DNA of 64,000 nt from Desulfallas sp. Bu1-1 (lineage in GTDB: Bacteria; Bacillota; Desulfotomaculia; Desulfotomaculales; Desulfallaceae), in assembly GCF_015594625.1 (NCBI RefSeq), contig NZ_JADNRQ010000005.1, positions 1-64,000 on the forward strand, read 5' to 3'. Of the stretch, positions 16,719-25,920 are shown piece after piece (position 1 is the stretch's first letter; each line of letters begins with the position of its first letter). The position numbers and the translations under genes were made by a program. The notes under the pieces are model-generated. The model worked only from the letters and a program-made list of their open reading frames with translations. It was not told the DNA's origin and searched no databases.

Positions 16719-17165
16719 ATGAGCGTCAAGGTACTGGCCCTGTTGATCGCCGCCCTTTCCGGGGTGACCATGGCGCTGCAGGGTTCGCTCAACGCCGCGT
16801 TGGGGAAAATCATCGGTCTTTTGGAAACGACCTTTGTTGTCAATTTGGTGGGACTGGCGGTGGTAAGCTCGTTGCTGTTCGTGTTCCGCCCGGGGGACGG
16901 GGACTGGCACCGGTATGCCGAGGCCCCCTGGTATTTGTATCTCGGAGGAATTTTAGGAGTGCTGATTACCTATGGAGTTGTGCGCAGCATACCCAGCCTG
17001 GGGGTGGCGGTGGCCACCACCGCCATTATTGTGGGGCAAGTGCTGACGGCTGCGATGGTGGATCACCTGGGGTTGTTCGGCCTGGAAAGGGTTCCGTTCA
17101 GCTGGCACCGGGTGGCCGGCACCGCGCTGATGGCGTCGGGGGCCTGGCTGCTATTAAAAAAATGA
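16719..17165 (+). CDS. YdcZ/DUF606-family DMT transporter
   Basis: This 148-aa membrane protein has four or five hydrophobic helices (about 3-22, 33-57, 68-90, 92-114, 128-146). The opening ALLIAALSGVTMALQGSLNA is typical of the DUF606 (YdcZ) branch of the drug/metabolite transporter superfamily, whose half-size members act as homo- or heterodimers. AAAGGGGG precedes the ATG. Substrate is unknown. The 3' end overlaps the convergent ZIP gene by 12 nt. Confidence 0.8.
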   Translation: MSVKVLALLIAALSGVTMALQGSLNAALGKIIGLLETTFVVNLVGLAVVSSLLFVFRPGDGDWHRYAEAPWYLYLGGILGVLITYGVVRSIPSLGVAVATTAIIVGQVLTAAMVDHLGLFGLERVPFSWHRVAGTALMASGAWLLLKK

Positions 17166-17873
17166 ATTAAGCTTCAACATAAATAAAAAGCCGCCTGTTG
17201 CTCCGGCAAGAGCAAAGAAACCGTGGTTGCTCAGCGAAACGGGTAATAGTTTTTCCATCACGATATAAATCATGGCCCCGGCGGCCAGGGCCAGCAGCAG
17301 CGAGTTCAGTGCGGGGGAGGCCTTCAGGATATATAAACCGATCAATGTACCTAGTGGTGTGACCAGGCTGACCAGGGCATTGATGGCCACCACCCGGGCC
17401 CCGCTTATACCGCCCGCCCTTAAAGGGGCGGCTGTGGCCATGCCTTCCGGGATGTTATGCAGGCCGATGGCCATGGCCAGTACCGGACCCAGCATTGTGG
17501 ATGCCGAGTAGCCCGCGGCGATGGCAATTCCTTCGGGCAAATCGTGCAGGGCGATGCCCAGGACGATCAGGTACCCCATGCGCCGGTAAAGCTGGTGCGA
17601 CTTGCTCCCGGGCAACAGCCTGCTGAGCCCGTAATCCATACCTGTTACCAGGAGAAAACCGGAAACAAACCCCAGCAGGCAAATGACGGGTTGCCCGTAA
17701 CCAAGGGAAGAGGGCAAAAGGTCCACGATGACCACAGCCCCCATGATACCCGAGGCAAATCCCAATAGCAGGGACAGGGTACGATTGCCCATGCGCCCAA
17801 ACAGTATTACAATACCCGCTCCCAGGCAGGTACCCAGTCCCGCGGCCAGGGATTGCAACAATATCTCGGTCAA
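17154..17873 (-). CDS. ZIP-family metal transporter
   Basis: This 239-aa membrane protein has seven or eight hydrophobic helices. The metal-binding signatures of ZIP transporters are present: HDLPEGIAIA in helix IV (about residue 109) and HNIPEGMATA in helix V (about 138). ZIP proteins import zinc, iron or manganese. Its ATG overlaps the stop of the upstream L,D-transpeptidase gene by 4 nt, so both are translated from one message. Confidence 0.9.
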   Translation of the reverse strand: MTEILLQSLAAGLGTCLGAGIVILFGRMGNRTLSLLLGFASGIMGAVVIVDLLPSSLGYGQPVICLLGFVSGFLLVTGMDYGLSRLLPGSKSHQLYRRMGYLIVLGIALHDLPEGIAIAAGYSASTMLGPVLAMAIGLHNIPEGMATAAPLRAGGISGARVVAINALVSLVTPLGTLIGLYILKASPALNSLLLALAAGAMIYIVMEKLLPVSLSNHGFFALAGATGGFLFMLKLNSFF

Positions 17874-18463
17874 AAATTTTCACCCTCCGTTTGGGGTCGG
17901 GGAATGATGATGACCTGTCCCGGGTAAATCCGGTCGGGGTTGGCCAGGTTGTTGACGGCGGTCAGCGCGTTCAGGGTAGTGTTGAATTTCCGGGCGATAT
18001 TCCAAAGGGTGTCTCCGGGTTGCACCGTGTAGGTTTTATTACCGTCGCCGGCCGGCAGGGAGCTCTGGTAAACGCCCGTTACGGGATCGGCGCCGGAGCC
18101 GCCGAAAATTTCCACCGGCGTTCCGATGGCTACCTGGGGAAATAGCTCCTCGATATCATGATTGTGCATGCGGATACACCCGAGGGAAACGGCGTTGCCG
18201 ATGGATGCGGGGTTGTTGGTTCCGTGAATGCCGTAGTTGCCGCCGGGGATGGTCAGACCCATCCACCTGGTGCCCAGGATCCCGCCGGGGTTGACGATCT
18301 TATTCTTAATTTTATAACTACCCGGAGGCGTAGGTGTTGAGGGCTTGCCTACCGCCACCGGATATTCTTTCATCAACCGCTCACCGTTGAAATGGCGCAA
18401 CCTGCGCTGCACGGTGTTGATGGTAAGGCGCTGGCCGGTGTGGTCGAATTTTTCTGCGGCCAT
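17870..18463 (-). CDS. L,D-transpeptidase (YkuD) with C-terminal LysM
   Basis: This 197-aa protein has a YkuD catalytic domain at about 10-130, with the active-site motif HGTNNPASIGNAVSLGCIRM (His near 79, nucleophile Cys near 96). A LysM peptidoglycan-binding domain follows at 144-188 (YTVQPGDTLWNIARKFNTT). The order is inverted relative to B. subtilis YkuD, where LysM is N-terminal. No signal peptide is evident, as for several spore-associated LD-transpeptidases. It cross-links peptidoglycan stem peptides. The gene shares an operon with the ZIP transporter gene. Confidence 0.9.
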   Translation of the reverse strand: MAAEKFDHTGQRLTINTVQRRLRHFNGERLMKEYPVAVGKPSTPTPPGSYKIKNKIVNPGGILGTRWMGLTIPGGNYGIHGTNNPASIGNAVSLGCIRMHNHDIEELFPQVAIGTPVEIFGGSGADPVTGVYQSSLPAGDGNKTYTVQPGDTLWNIARKFNTTLNALTAVNNLANPDRIYPGQVIIIPRPQTEGENF

Positions 18464-18594
18464 ATCATCACTCCTTTAAGCCTAAATATATGTGCGGTAA
18501 CATCAAATCATGATTGTTGTTTGCCGGGGTGCCCGCCGGGTCTTGTCTCTACGGTATTTTTTGGATATACTTAAGGCGCCGGTATGTTTTATCC

Positions 18595-18695
18595 AAGAGG
18601 TCACTGCTCTCGGGCTATGACGGGCCAGGGACCGCGTTCAGTGCTTCACTCACTCCAGAAAGCGCCGGATCATTTTACCATGGTAAAGTAGATTA
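18595..18695. repeat. Dispersed intergenic repeat copy (upstream of ispE)
   Basis: 18601-18671 is nearly the same as 53075-53144. Both contain TATGACGGGC, AGG-ACCGC, CAGTG and CACTCACTCCAGAAA in the same order and spacing, and CGCCGGATC. It continues into TTTTACCATGGTAAA, a palindrome standing where the other copies have theirs. No reading frame is conserved between copies, so this is a non-coding element. Confidence 0.65.
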
Positions 18696-18707
18696 ACGGG
18701 GGGTCGA

Positions 18708-19565
18708 ATGATGCGAATCAAGGCCCGGGCCAAAATTAACCTGGCGCTGGATGTGCTGGGCACCAGGCCCGATGGATACCACGAATTGGAGACAATTATG
18801 CAGACCCTGGCCCTGCACGACGTGGTGGAAATTACCCCGGCTGCGGAAATTGAACTTGTCGTCGAGGGGGCGGACCTGCCCCCCGGCCCGGAAAACCTGG
18901 CCTTTCGGGCCGCAGAGCTATTGCGCCGGCGGGTGGGCTACCGCGGCGGCGCCGGAATCAAGCTGACCAAGCGCATCCCCCTGGCGGCCGGGCTGGCCGG
19001 GGGGTCGGCGGATGCGGCGGCGGTGCTGCGCGGGCTGAACGAGTTCTGGGGCCTGGGGCTGAAACTGGATGAGCTGGTCGCCCTGGGAGCCGAACTCGGT
19101 TCGGACGTTCCTTTTTGCCTGCGGGGCGGCACGGCTCTGGCCCGGGGCCGGGGTGAAGTGATTTATCCCTTGCCCGATCTTCCCGCCCTCGGTGTAGTGC
19201 TGGTCAAACCACCCTTTGGAGTAAGCACGGCCGGGGTCTACCGTTTATTCGACGATATCGCCGGCCCGAACCGGCCCGATTGCCGGGGGATGCTGGAAGC
19301 CGTGCACAGGGGGGACGTGGGCGGGGTGATTTCCCGCCTGGGCAATGTCCTGGAGGCGGTAACGCTTTCCCTGCACCCGGTGATCGGGGAAATTAAAAAA
19401 GACCTGGCGGCAGCCGGCGCCCTGGGCGTGTTGATGAGCGGGAGCGGCCCAACCGTATTCGGCCTGTTTCCCGAATACCGGTCCGCGCAGGCGGCCGCCG
19501 GAGAGTTGAGCAACAAAGAAAATTATACGGTGCTGGTCACCGAATTTTCAGGCGCAAAACTGTAA
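18708..19565 (+). CDS. ispE: 4-diphosphocytidyl-2-C-methyl-D-erythritol kinase
   Basis: This 285-aa GHMP kinase phosphorylates CDP-methylerythritol at the 2-position in the MEP isoprenoid pathway. Motif 1 is KINLALDVLGTRPDGYHELE (residues 7-26), the ATP-binding Gly-rich loop is LAAGLAGGSADAAAVL (about 92-107) and motif 3 is VLMSGSGPTVFG near 245. Length is normal. GGGGGG precedes two in-frame ATGs (18708 and 18711). It is the first gene of the conserved block leading to ftsH, as in B. subtilis. Confidence 0.95.
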   Translation: MMRIKARAKINLALDVLGTRPDGYHELETIMQTLALHDVVEITPAAEIELVVEGADLPPGPENLAFRAAELLRRRVGYRGGAGIKLTKRIPLAAGLAGGSADAAAVLRGLNEFWGLGLKLDELVALGAELGSDVPFCLRGGTALARGRGEVIYPLPDLPALGVVLVKPPFGVSTAGVYRLFDDIAGPNRPDCRGMLEAVHRGDVGGVISRLGNVLEAVTLSLHPVIGEIKKDLAAAGALGVLMSGSGPTVFGLFPEYRSAQAAAGELSNKENYTVLVTEFSGAKL

Positions 19566-19668
19566 ACTTTCTTACCCGGCCGCGTGCCGGGATAGTCGAG
19601 GTTTTGCGCAGTCTTATTCCGCGCCGGAGTTTGCCGGCGGCAGGAAGTTTCTTCAGTAAACAGGCGGC

Positions 19669-19698
19669 TTGCTGAAAACGCCAAAAGAATGGTAGAAT
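19669..19698 (+). promoter_or_regulatory. Candidate sigma-A promoter of the GntR gene
   Basis: TTGCTG (19669-19674) and TAGAAT (19693-19698) are 18 nt apart, 31 nt before the TTG start. Confidence 0.45.
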
Positions 19699-19729
19699 AA
19701 GTCAAGCAAAATTAAGGAGGCGGGGGAAC

Positions 19730-20422
19730 TTGGACGATACGAGGTTAGTGCCGATAAAACTGGATAATTATAAACCCCTGCGGGAGATTGTGTTTGAAAC
19801 GTTACGGGAGGCCATAATCCAGGGCCGGTTAAAACCGGGCGAGCGATTGATGGAAATCCAGCTGGCGGAAGAAATGGGCGTCAGCCGTACCCCGGTGCGG
19901 GAGGCCATCAGGAAATTGGAGCTGGAAGGGTTCGTGGTGATGATCCCCCGCAAGGGGGCCTACGTGGCCGGTATTTCGATTAAAGATATCGTCGACGTGT
20001 TTGAAGTGCGGGCCGCACTGGAAGCCCTGGCGGCGGGACTGGCGGCGGAAAGGGCCACGCCCGAGGAACTGGAGGAGATGGAACGGGCCGTATTGCAGAT
20101 TTACGAGGTAAGCAACGGCCAGAACCTGGATACGCTGGTGGAAAGGGATACCAGCTTTCATGAATTAATTTATAAAGCCAGCCGGAACCAGCGCCTGGTG
20201 CAAATTATCACCCTTCTGAAAGAGCATTTTCAGCGTTTTCGCACCACCTCCCTTGCTTTACCCGGGCGCGGCAAGCATGCTGTGGAGGAACACAAGAGCA
20301 TCGTGGAGGCCATCAGTGAACGCAACGTGGAACTGGCCTCCACGCTGGCCCGTGAACACATCGAAACCGCGGAACAACTGTTTTTAAATGCCATGGGGGA
20401 GGCCAAGGTGAAATATGATTGA
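19730..20422 (+). CDS. GntR-family (FadR subfamily) transcriptional regulator
   Basis: This 230-aa protein has an N-terminal winged helix (residues 16-78: PLREIVFETLREAIIQGRLK, then EEMGVSRTPVREAIRKLE) and a FadR-type all-helical FCD ligand domain (about 85-220, with FEVRAALEALAA, DTSFHELIY and EHKSIVEAI). The conserved Asp/His positions of a metal-binding FCD pocket appear (D in ERDTSFHELI and H in EEHKSI). TTG 19730 lies 9 nt after AAGGAGG. It overlaps the next gene by 8 nt. In B. subtilis this position holds purR, an unrelated regulator, so the operon's first control gene differs. Effector unknown. Confidence 0.9.
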   Translation: MDDTRLVPIKLDNYKPLREIVFETLREAIIQGRLKPGERLMEIQLAEEMGVSRTPVREAIRKLELEGFVVMIPRKGAYVAGISIKDIVDVFEVRAALEALAAGLAAERATPEELEEMERAVLQIYEVSNGQNLDTLVERDTSFHELIYKASRNQRLVQIITLLKEHFQRFRTTSLALPGRGKHAVEEHKSIVEAISERNVELASTLAREHIETAEQLFLNAMGEAKVKYD

Positions 20423-21173
20423 CGCTCTGGTGCTTGCCGGCAGCCCCAACAATGGTCCCTTGCGTTCGTGCAGCACGGCGAGTTACGAGGCCCTGATTAC
20501 AATCAGGGGCAAGCTGATGGTGGAATACGTGGTGGAAGCCCTTAAAGAGTGCGATCGTATCAACCGGATCGCCATAGTCGGGCCCCGGGAAAAATTGGCC
20601 GGCTACTTCCAGGGAGACGGGCGAGTGGTGCTGGTGGACCACGGTAAGGATCTTACTGAAAACGTACTGTTGGGTTTAAAAAAGCTTCCCGGAGCCCGGC
20701 AGGTGCTGCTGGTCACATCGGACATCCCCCTGATCACCGGGCGGGCCATTGAAGATTTTATCAACCAGTGCGCCCGGGAAAAGGCGGACCTGTACTACCC
20801 CATCGTCCCGCGGGAAGTGATTGAAAAAAGATATTCCAGCAGCAAGCGAACCTATGTAACCTTGAAGGACGGTGTTTACACCGGTGGAAACATTTTTATG
20901 ATCAACCCCGAGATCGTGGAAGAATGTATGCCCAGGGGGCAGAAGCTGGTGGCCGCGCGCAAGAGCCCGCTCAAGTTGTGCCGCCTGGTGGGATTTATGT
21001 TCCTGATCAAGTTTTTAATGAACAGCGTCTCCCTGCAGGAAGCGCAGAAAAAGGTTTCCCGCCTTTTGGGCATAAAAGGGCGGGTTGTGATCAGTATGTA
21101 CCCCGAAGTGGGTGTTGATGTCGATAAACCCAGCGACCTCCAGCTTGTGCATGAACAATTGGATCTAGCCTGA
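20415..21173 (+). CDS. MobA-like nucleotidyltransferase
   Basis: This 252-aa protein begins with the nucleotidyltransferase signature ALVLAGSPNNGPLRS (the LAG-GxG-like loop is altered to LAGSPN). It keeps the sugar-phosphate pocket pattern LLVTSDIPLITGRAI (about 98-112) and TGGNIFMIN near 155. The C-terminal third is alpha-helical and hydrophobic. The fold suggests NTP transfer to a small molecule; the substrate cannot be read. The gene starts within the end of the GntR gene. Confidence 0.75.
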   Translation: MIDALVLAGSPNNGPLRSCSTASYEALITIRGKLMVEYVVEALKECDRINRIAIVGPREKLAGYFQGDGRVVLVDHGKDLTENVLLGLKKLPGARQVLLVTSDIPLITGRAIEDFINQCAREKADLYYPIVPREVIEKRYSSSKRTYVTLKDGVYTGGNIFMINPEIVEECMPRGQKLVAARKSPLKLCRLVGFMFLIKFLMNSVSLQEAQKKVSRLLGIKGRVVISMYPEVGVDVDKPSDLQLVHEQLDLA

Positions 21174-21321
21174 AACCCTTGGCCCCGGGCAGCCGGGGCC
21201 AAAATATTCAGCGCTTTTTCCCATTATCCAAAAAACCTGCGTTTTTAGGAAAATCCAGTAAGAAATGTATATTCTCTTTTTAAGTTGGGGGAAAATAGTG
21301 GAAAAAGAGAGGGGGAATTTT

Positions 21322-21468
21322 ATGCCCCTGACATTCACCCGGGTCATGGAAGCGGCATCGGCGCTGAAGGCCGAAGTTGAGCTGCTATTGGAAACATGCA
21401 ACAGGGAACACGTCCGGGAGATTATTAAATTGCTGCGGGACCGCGGTTACGGGGTGGAAGCAATGTAA
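21322..21468 (+). CDS. Small helical protein, 48 aa
   Basis: The product starts at ATG 21322, 8 nt after GAGGGGG; longer in-frame starts lack a site. The sequence is one or two amphipathic helices (FTRVMEAASALKAEVELLLE and HVREIIKLLRDRGYGVEAM). It lies just upstream of the spoVG promoter. Family not recognised; the good ribosome binding site is the main support. Confidence 0.45.
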   Translation: MPLTFTRVMEAASALKAEVELLLETCNREHVREIIKLLRDRGYGVEAM

Positions 21469-21508
21469 AATTTTTTTAGGAATATTTTTCTAATATTTTT
21501 GGAAAATT

Positions 21509-21540
21509 GCAGGAATTTTGTTTTCCTCGCAGAAAAATAT
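21509..21540 (+). promoter_or_regulatory. Candidate sigma-H promoter of spoVG
   Basis: GCAGGAATTTT (-35, consensus RnAGGAWWW) and GCAGAAAAAT (-10, consensus RnnGAATWW with one mismatch) stand at the usual spacing, about 45 nt before spoVG. spoVG of B. subtilis is a classical sigma-H gene. Confidence 0.45.
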
Positions 21541-21581
21541 ACTAAACCTGGCATAATTGGTTAACGGAAGGTGGTGAACTG

Positions 21582-21836
21582 ATGAACGTTACCGACGTGA
21601 GGGTACGCAAAGTACTGGCGGAAGGAAAAATGAAAGCAATTGTTTCGGTAACTTTGGATGACATGTTTGTCATTCATGACGTTAAAGTGGTTGAGGGGCA
21701 AAACGGGTTGTTCGTGGCAATGCCCAGCCGGAAAACCCCCGACGGAGAATTTAGAGATATTGCTCACCCCATCAATTCGCAAGCCCGGGAAATAATTCAA
21801 AACGCGGTTCTGGAAGCTTACGCCAGTGCCATTTGA
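21582..21836 (+). CDS. spoVG: Septation regulator SpoVG
   Basis: This 84-aa protein has the SpoVG family's usual start ([11 protein letters not shown]) and core ([19 protein letters not shown], then [20 protein letters not shown]). SpoVG is a small nucleic-acid-binding regulator that affects asymmetric septation and cortex formation. GGAAGGTGGTG precedes the ATG. Location directly before glmU is the same as in Bacillus and Clostridium. Confidence 0.97.
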   Translation: MNVTDVRVRKVLAEGKMKAIVSVTLDDMFVIHDVKVVEGQNGLFVAMPSRKTPDGEFRDIAHPINSQAREIIQNAVLEAYASAI

Positions 21837-21860
21837 GAGAGCACCATGCTCTCTTTTTAT
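21836..21860 (+). terminator. Intrinsic terminator of spoVG
   Basis: The stem AGAGAGC / GCTCTCT with loop ACCAT is followed by TTTTATATG. The stem begins at the stop codon. Confidence 0.8.
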
Positions 21861-21985
21861 ATGTAATTAGTTCCACGCAACACGGGATTTTAATTTGTTG
21901 AAGGGAAACGGCGCTTTTTTGTTGAATTATAAAGCTTACGCCGTAATATAAGGTAGACTAAAACTTGTGGGAGGTTATCTTTTTC

Positions 21986-23374
21986 ATGCGGTTAGCTGCG
22001 GTAGTACTCGCGGCCGGCAAGGGCACCAGGATGAAGTCCGGACTGCCCAAGGTGCTGCACAGGGTTTGCGGACGGGCCATGGTGGAGCATGTTTTGTCAG
22101 CGGTTAAAAAAGCCGGGGTACATAAAACTATCCTGGTGGTGGGGCACGAGGCCGGCCTGGTGACGGAGCGGGTGGGAGGCGGCGTTGAGTATGCTTACCA
22201 GCGCGAGCAACTGGGAACGGCCCACGCGCTGATGCAAGCCCGGTGTGCTTTGGAACGTTTTGACGGGGATATCCTGGTTGTATGCGGGGATACTCCGTTG
22301 ATCCGCCCGGAGACCCTGGCCGGCCTGGTGGATGCGCACAGGCGCGGGGGAAACGCAGCCACCGTGCTGACCGCTGTTTTACCGGACCCCGCCGGTTACG
22401 GTAGAATTATCCGCAACGCCGGCGGCGGCCTGGTTAAAATCGTGGAACAAAAAGACGCCACGCCCGGTGAACTGGCGGTGCGGGAAATCAATACCGGCGT
22501 ATATTGTTTTCGGGCGGAGGGGCTTTTTGACGCTCTGGCCGCGCTGGGCCGCGACAACGCGCAAGGGGAATATTATCTGACGGATATCATCGAGTATTAT
22601 GCGCAGCGGAATAAACCGGTGGGAGCGGCCACCATCGATGACTTCTCCGAGGTGATGGGCATCAACGACCGGTGCCAGCTGGCCGCGGTGGAGAAAATTA
22701 TGCGGCGCCGCATCCTGGATAAGTTGATGCAATCCGGGGTCACTGTAATGGATCCGGAGTCAACCTTTATCGACGATTCGGTTCAAATCGGACCGGATAC
22801 CGTGATTTATCCGTTTACCATCATTGAAGGAAAATCGAAAATTGGCGAGAAATGTATTATAGGCCCGTCTTCCCGTCTCGCCGATTCCACCTTGGGCAAC
22901 CGTGTCTCCGTATCAAATTCCGTGGTTGTAGAAAGTGCGGTGGGGGACGATTGCAATATCGGTCCGTTCGCCTATCTTCGTCCCGGGTGCGTGTTGGACC
23001 GGCGGGTCAAGGTGGGGGATTTTGTAGAAGTTAAAAACTCGCGGCTGGGTGACGGTTGCAAGGTTCCTCATTTAAGTTACATCGGGGATGCCGAAGTGGG
23101 AGCGGGGGCCAACATCGGCGCCGGTACCATTACCTGCAATTACGATGGCGAAAAAAAACATGTCACCCGGATTGGGGAATATGCGTTTATCGGCAGTAAT
23201 ACCAACCTGGTTGCCCCCGTCGAGGTAGGTGCCCGGGCGGTAACAGGCGCCGGCTCAACGATTACCAGGGATGTCCCTCCCGGCTCACTCGGGGTGGCCC
23301 GGGGCAAGCAAAAAAATATTGCCGGCTGGGCTGAAAGAAAGAAGCGGCGGCCTGCAGACAATAAAGTTGAATAA
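21986..23374 (+). CDS. glmU: Bifunctional GlmU: N-acetylglucosamine-1-phosphate uridyltransferase / glucosamine-1-phosphate acetyltransferase
   Basis: This 462-aa enzyme makes UDP-GlcNAc for peptidoglycan. The N-terminal uridyltransferase domain opens with LAAGKGTRMKSGLPKVLH and has CGDTPLIRPE near 97. The C-terminal left-handed beta-helix (from about 255) shows hexapeptide repeats and the acetyltransferase region KNSRLGDGCKVPHLSYIGDA, then GAGTITCNYDG. ATG 21986 is chosen because GTGGGAGG (21967-21974) precedes it; an in-frame TTG at 21965 overlaps that site. It is followed after 18 nt by prs. Confidence 0.97.
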   Translation: MRLAAVVLAAGKGTRMKSGLPKVLHRVCGRAMVEHVLSAVKKAGVHKTILVVGHEAGLVTERVGGGVEYAYQREQLGTAHALMQARCALERFDGDILVVCGDTPLIRPETLAGLVDAHRRGGNAATVLTAVLPDPAGYGRIIRNAGGGLVKIVEQKDATPGELAVREINTGVYCFRAEGLFDALAALGRDNAQGEYYLTDIIEYYAQRNKPVGAATIDDFSEVMGINDRCQLAAVEKIMRRRILDKLMQSGVTVMDPESTFIDDSVQIGPDTVIYPFTIIEGKSKIGEKCIIGPSSRLADSTLGNRVSVSNSVVVESAVGDDCNIGPFAYLRPGCVLDRRVKVGDFVEVKNSRLGDGCKVPHLSYIGDAEVGAGANIGAGTITCNYDGEKKHVTRIGEYAFIGSNTNLVAPVEVGARAVTGAGSTITRDVPPGSLGVARGKQKNIAGWAERKKRRPADNKVE

Positions 23375-23392
23375 ATTTTGGAGGTAACTTAA

Positions 23393-24337
23393 ATGTCATC
23401 CCGACAACGACTTAAAATTTTCACCGGAAACGCCAATCCCGCCCTGGCGGAGGAAATAGCCCAGTACCTGGGCGTGTCCGTGGGAGCGGCGAAGGTCGGC
23501 CGCTTCAGCGACGGGGAAATTCAGGTCAAGATCAATGAAAGCGTGCGGGGTGCGGATGTGTTTATCATCCAGCCCACCTGCGAGCCGGTCAACGAGCACT
23601 TGATGGAACTGCTGGTTATGGTGGACGCCGTGCGCAGGGCTTCGGCGCGCAGGATTACCGCCGTCATGCCCTATTATGGTTACGCCCGGCAAGACCGCAA
23701 GACCCGGGCCCGCGATCCCATTACCGCCAAGCTGGTGGCCAATTTGCTTTTTGCCAGCGGCGCCAGGCGGGTCATTACCATGGACCTGCACGCAGGCCAG
23801 ATTCAAGGGTTTTTTGATATCCCCGTGGATCACTTGCCCGGCGTGCCGCTGATTGCCCAGTACTTCCTGCAGCAGCAACTGAATGACGTGGTGGTGGTAA
23901 GCCCAGACCTGGGCGGCGTGCAGCGCGCCAGGGACCTGGCGGAAAGAATCGGCGCACCTCTCGCCATTATTGATAAAAGGCGCCCGGAGCCCAATGTGGC
24001 CGAGATCATGAATATCATCGGGGACGTCCGGGGCAAAAAGGTGATCATGATTGACGACATCATTGATACCGCCGGCACCATAACCCAGGGAGCCGTGGCT
24101 CTCAAGCAATGGGGCGCGGATGACATTTACGTTTGCTGCACTCACCCCGTGCTGAGCGGCCCGGCGGTAAAGAGGCTGGCCGGGGCGCCCATTAAAGAGG
24201 TGCTGGTGACCAATACAATTCCATTGCCGGAAAGAAAAATGATTGATAAAATTAAAGTTTTGTCCGTGGCCCCGCTTTTGGGTGAAGCCATTATTCGCAT
24301 CCACGAGGACCTGTCGGTGAGCAAACTTTTTGATTAA
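23393..24337 (+). CDS. prs: Ribose-phosphate pyrophosphokinase (PRPP synthetase)
   Basis: This 314-aa enzyme makes PRPP from ribose 5-phosphate and ATP. It shows the class I features: [19 protein letters not shown] at the N-terminus, the [12 protein letters not shown] loop (about 96-107) and [14 protein letters not shown] near 165. The PRPP-binding motif is [14 protein letters not shown] (about 216-229). Usual length. GGAGG is 8 nt from the ATG. It forms an operon with glmU, as in B. subtilis. Confidence 0.97.
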   Translation: MSSRQRLKIFTGNANPALAEEIAQYLGVSVGAAKVGRFSDGEIQVKINESVRGADVFIIQPTCEPVNEHLMELLVMVDAVRRASARRITAVMPYYGYARQDRKTRARDPITAKLVANLLFASGARRVITMDLHAGQIQGFFDIPVDHLPGVPLIAQYFLQQQLNDVVVVSPDLGGVQRARDLAERIGAPLAIIDKRRPEPNVAEIMNIIGDVRGKKVIMIDDIIDTAGTITQGAVALKQWGADDIYVCCTHPVLSGPAVKRLAGAPIKEVLVTNTIPLPERKMIDKIKVLSVAPLLGEAIIRIHEDLSVSKLFD

Positions 24338-24391
24338 ACGGGTGCTTTTCCCCGGCCAAGCCGGCCCAGGCCGGCAACGACGGCGCGAGGA

Positions 24392-25120
24392 TTACTCCTC
24401 TTTGGGCGGCTTTTCTCCGGTGGTGGTATCTTCCGGCTTGATGTCGCCTGTGGAAGTGCCTGTCGTTTGATCATCCATATCTTCCGGTTTATTGCGTTTG
24501 AACCTGGAAAACGATTTGTTTACATTGGAGCCAAGTTCCCTGCTTTTTTGTATGGTTGACTCCCATAATTGGCCGGTGGATTCTTTTACGCTGCGTAACT
24601 TGTCCTGAAGCCCGCCGTCCAGCTTGACCGCTTTTTCCACGGCCTCGTCCGAGCAGACGATCATTTCCTTACCGATGGTAAGGACGTGTTCAATGTCAAG
24701 AAAGGCCGTGCCGCTGAATATCCCGCTGATATAGCCGCCGCTGAATTCCATGCCCACCAGCTCGCCGGAGGTAAGGTCCACGTAATAATCGTCAACAATG
24801 CCCAACAAGGTGCCGCTTTCGGTGACGATGCGGGCTCCGTTGATTTTGCACTTGTCCTTGACCAGGCTGATTATTTCCGGCAGGTTGTCGCCTTTTTGTA
24901 CAAAAGCGCCGCGGTGTATGGTAACGGCGTCTTCGCCCACGCTACGTATTTTACTATAAGTGACAAATTTTTGATCGTTAAATAAACCTTTTTGTTCCAC
25001 AATCAGGGCGGCTACTCTTTTTTCGCCCGGATTGATCACCAGTCCCTTGATTGTTCCGACCTGCTTTCCTTCTTCCAGGCTGATGACAGGCATCGAGGCA
25101 AATTGTTTACTTTTGCGCAT
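24392..25120 (-). CDS. PRC-barrel domain protein
   Basis: This 242-aa protein contains two PRC-barrel units (about residues 1-75 and 85-160; ISLEEGKQVGTIKGLVINP and SGTLLGIVDDYYVDLTSGEL are the matching openings). A charged helix follows, then a Thr/Asp/Lys-rich disordered tail. Bacterial PRC-barrels occur in photosynthetic, RNA-processing and sporulation proteins (YlmC/YmxH type); no function can be assigned. It lies on the opposite strand inside the glmU-prs-ctc order, so it is an insertion relative to Bacillus. Confidence 0.8.
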   Translation of the reverse strand: MRKSKQFASMPVISLEEGKQVGTIKGLVINPGEKRVAALIVEQKGLFNDQKFVTYSKIRSVGEDAVTIHRGAFVQKGDNLPEIISLVKDKCKINGARIVTESGTLLGIVDDYYVDLTSGELVGMEFSGGYISGIFSGTAFLDIEHVLTIGKEMIVCSDEAVEKAVKLDGGLQDKLRSVKESTGQLWESTIQKSRELGSNVNKSFSRFKRNKPEDMDDQTTGTSTGDIKPEDTTTGEKPPKEE

Positions 25121-25228
25121 AGCAACACCCCCTGTACGCCCAACAATATTATATTTAAATGTTATGACGGGGGTGTGTTTGATATAACCATAAACAGGGA
25201 ATATTATCCCAAAGGAGGTTGAGATATA

Positions 25229-25852
25229 ATGGCAGATTTAAGTTTACAGGTAAATTACCGGGAAAAAAGGGGGAAGGGTTACCGGAATGAATTGTTCCGC
25301 AAGGAAATGGTGCCCGGCGTAGTATACGGCAAGGCCGTGGGCAGCGTTCCGGTGGAGGTGGCTTTAAAACCCTTAAAAGACGTTATTGCCAAAGGCAGAA
25401 GCAATATTATCGATCTAACCGTACTTGGGCCGGGTGCGGGTGAATCCCGGAACTACAAGGTGCTGGTAAAAGACATGCAGTATGACCCGATTAAACGGGT
25501 GTTGATGAATATAGATTTTCACCAGATATCCATGGAAGAACCAATTGAGACAACCATACCCGTCAACCTCACCGGCGAGGTAAAGGACGGTATTTTACAG
25601 TATGGCATCCGGGAAATCCGGATTTCCTGCCTTCCCACCGAGATTCCCGATGCGGTAACAGTTAGCCTTGACGGTCTGACGGTGGGTGACACGGTTACTG
25701 TAAAAGACATCTCCGTTCCCGAAAAAGTAACGGTGCTTGAAGATCCCGAAACGGTTGTGGTTACGGTGCTGGCGGAACATAAGGCGGAGGAAACCGAAGC
25801 GGAAGGCGAACCGGGTGCCGCGGAAACGGAAACTCCCGCCGGAGAGGCCTGA
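25229..25852 (+). CDS. ctc: Ribosomal protein bL25 / general stress protein Ctc
   Basis: This 207-aa protein has an N-terminal 5S-rRNA-binding L25 domain (VNYREKRGKGYRNELFRKEM; VPGVVYGKAVGS) and a C-terminal TL5-type beta domain (from about 98, VNLTGEVKDGILQYGIREI), with a Glu/Ala-rich tail. It is the long, two-domain Ctc form. AAAGGAGG precedes the ATG by 9 nt. The location between prs and pth matches B. subtilis. Confidence 0.95.
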   Translation: MADLSLQVNYREKRGKGYRNELFRKEMVPGVVYGKAVGSVPVEVALKPLKDVIAKGRSNIIDLTVLGPGAGESRNYKVLVKDMQYDPIKRVLMNIDFHQISMEEPIETTIPVNLTGEVKDGILQYGIREIRISCLPTEIPDAVTVSLDGLTVGDTVTVKDISVPEKVTVLEDPETVVVTVLAEHKAEETEAEGEPGAAETETPAGEA

Positions 25853-25920
25853 TTCGCGGAACATTCTTTCCTTGACCTGCATAATCTGGGGGTAAAATAT
25901 GCAGGCAAGGAGGAGATTTT

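Noticed and set aside
23396-24304. 302-codon minus-strand frame opposite prs
   Set aside because: Antisense shadow of a strongly conserved gene; composition typical of a reversed high-GC coding strand.
24360-24375. GCCGG-CCCAGG-CCGGC hairpin between prs and the PRC-barrel gene as terminator
   Set aside because: No T run on either side; may simply reflect GC-rich sequence between converging genes.
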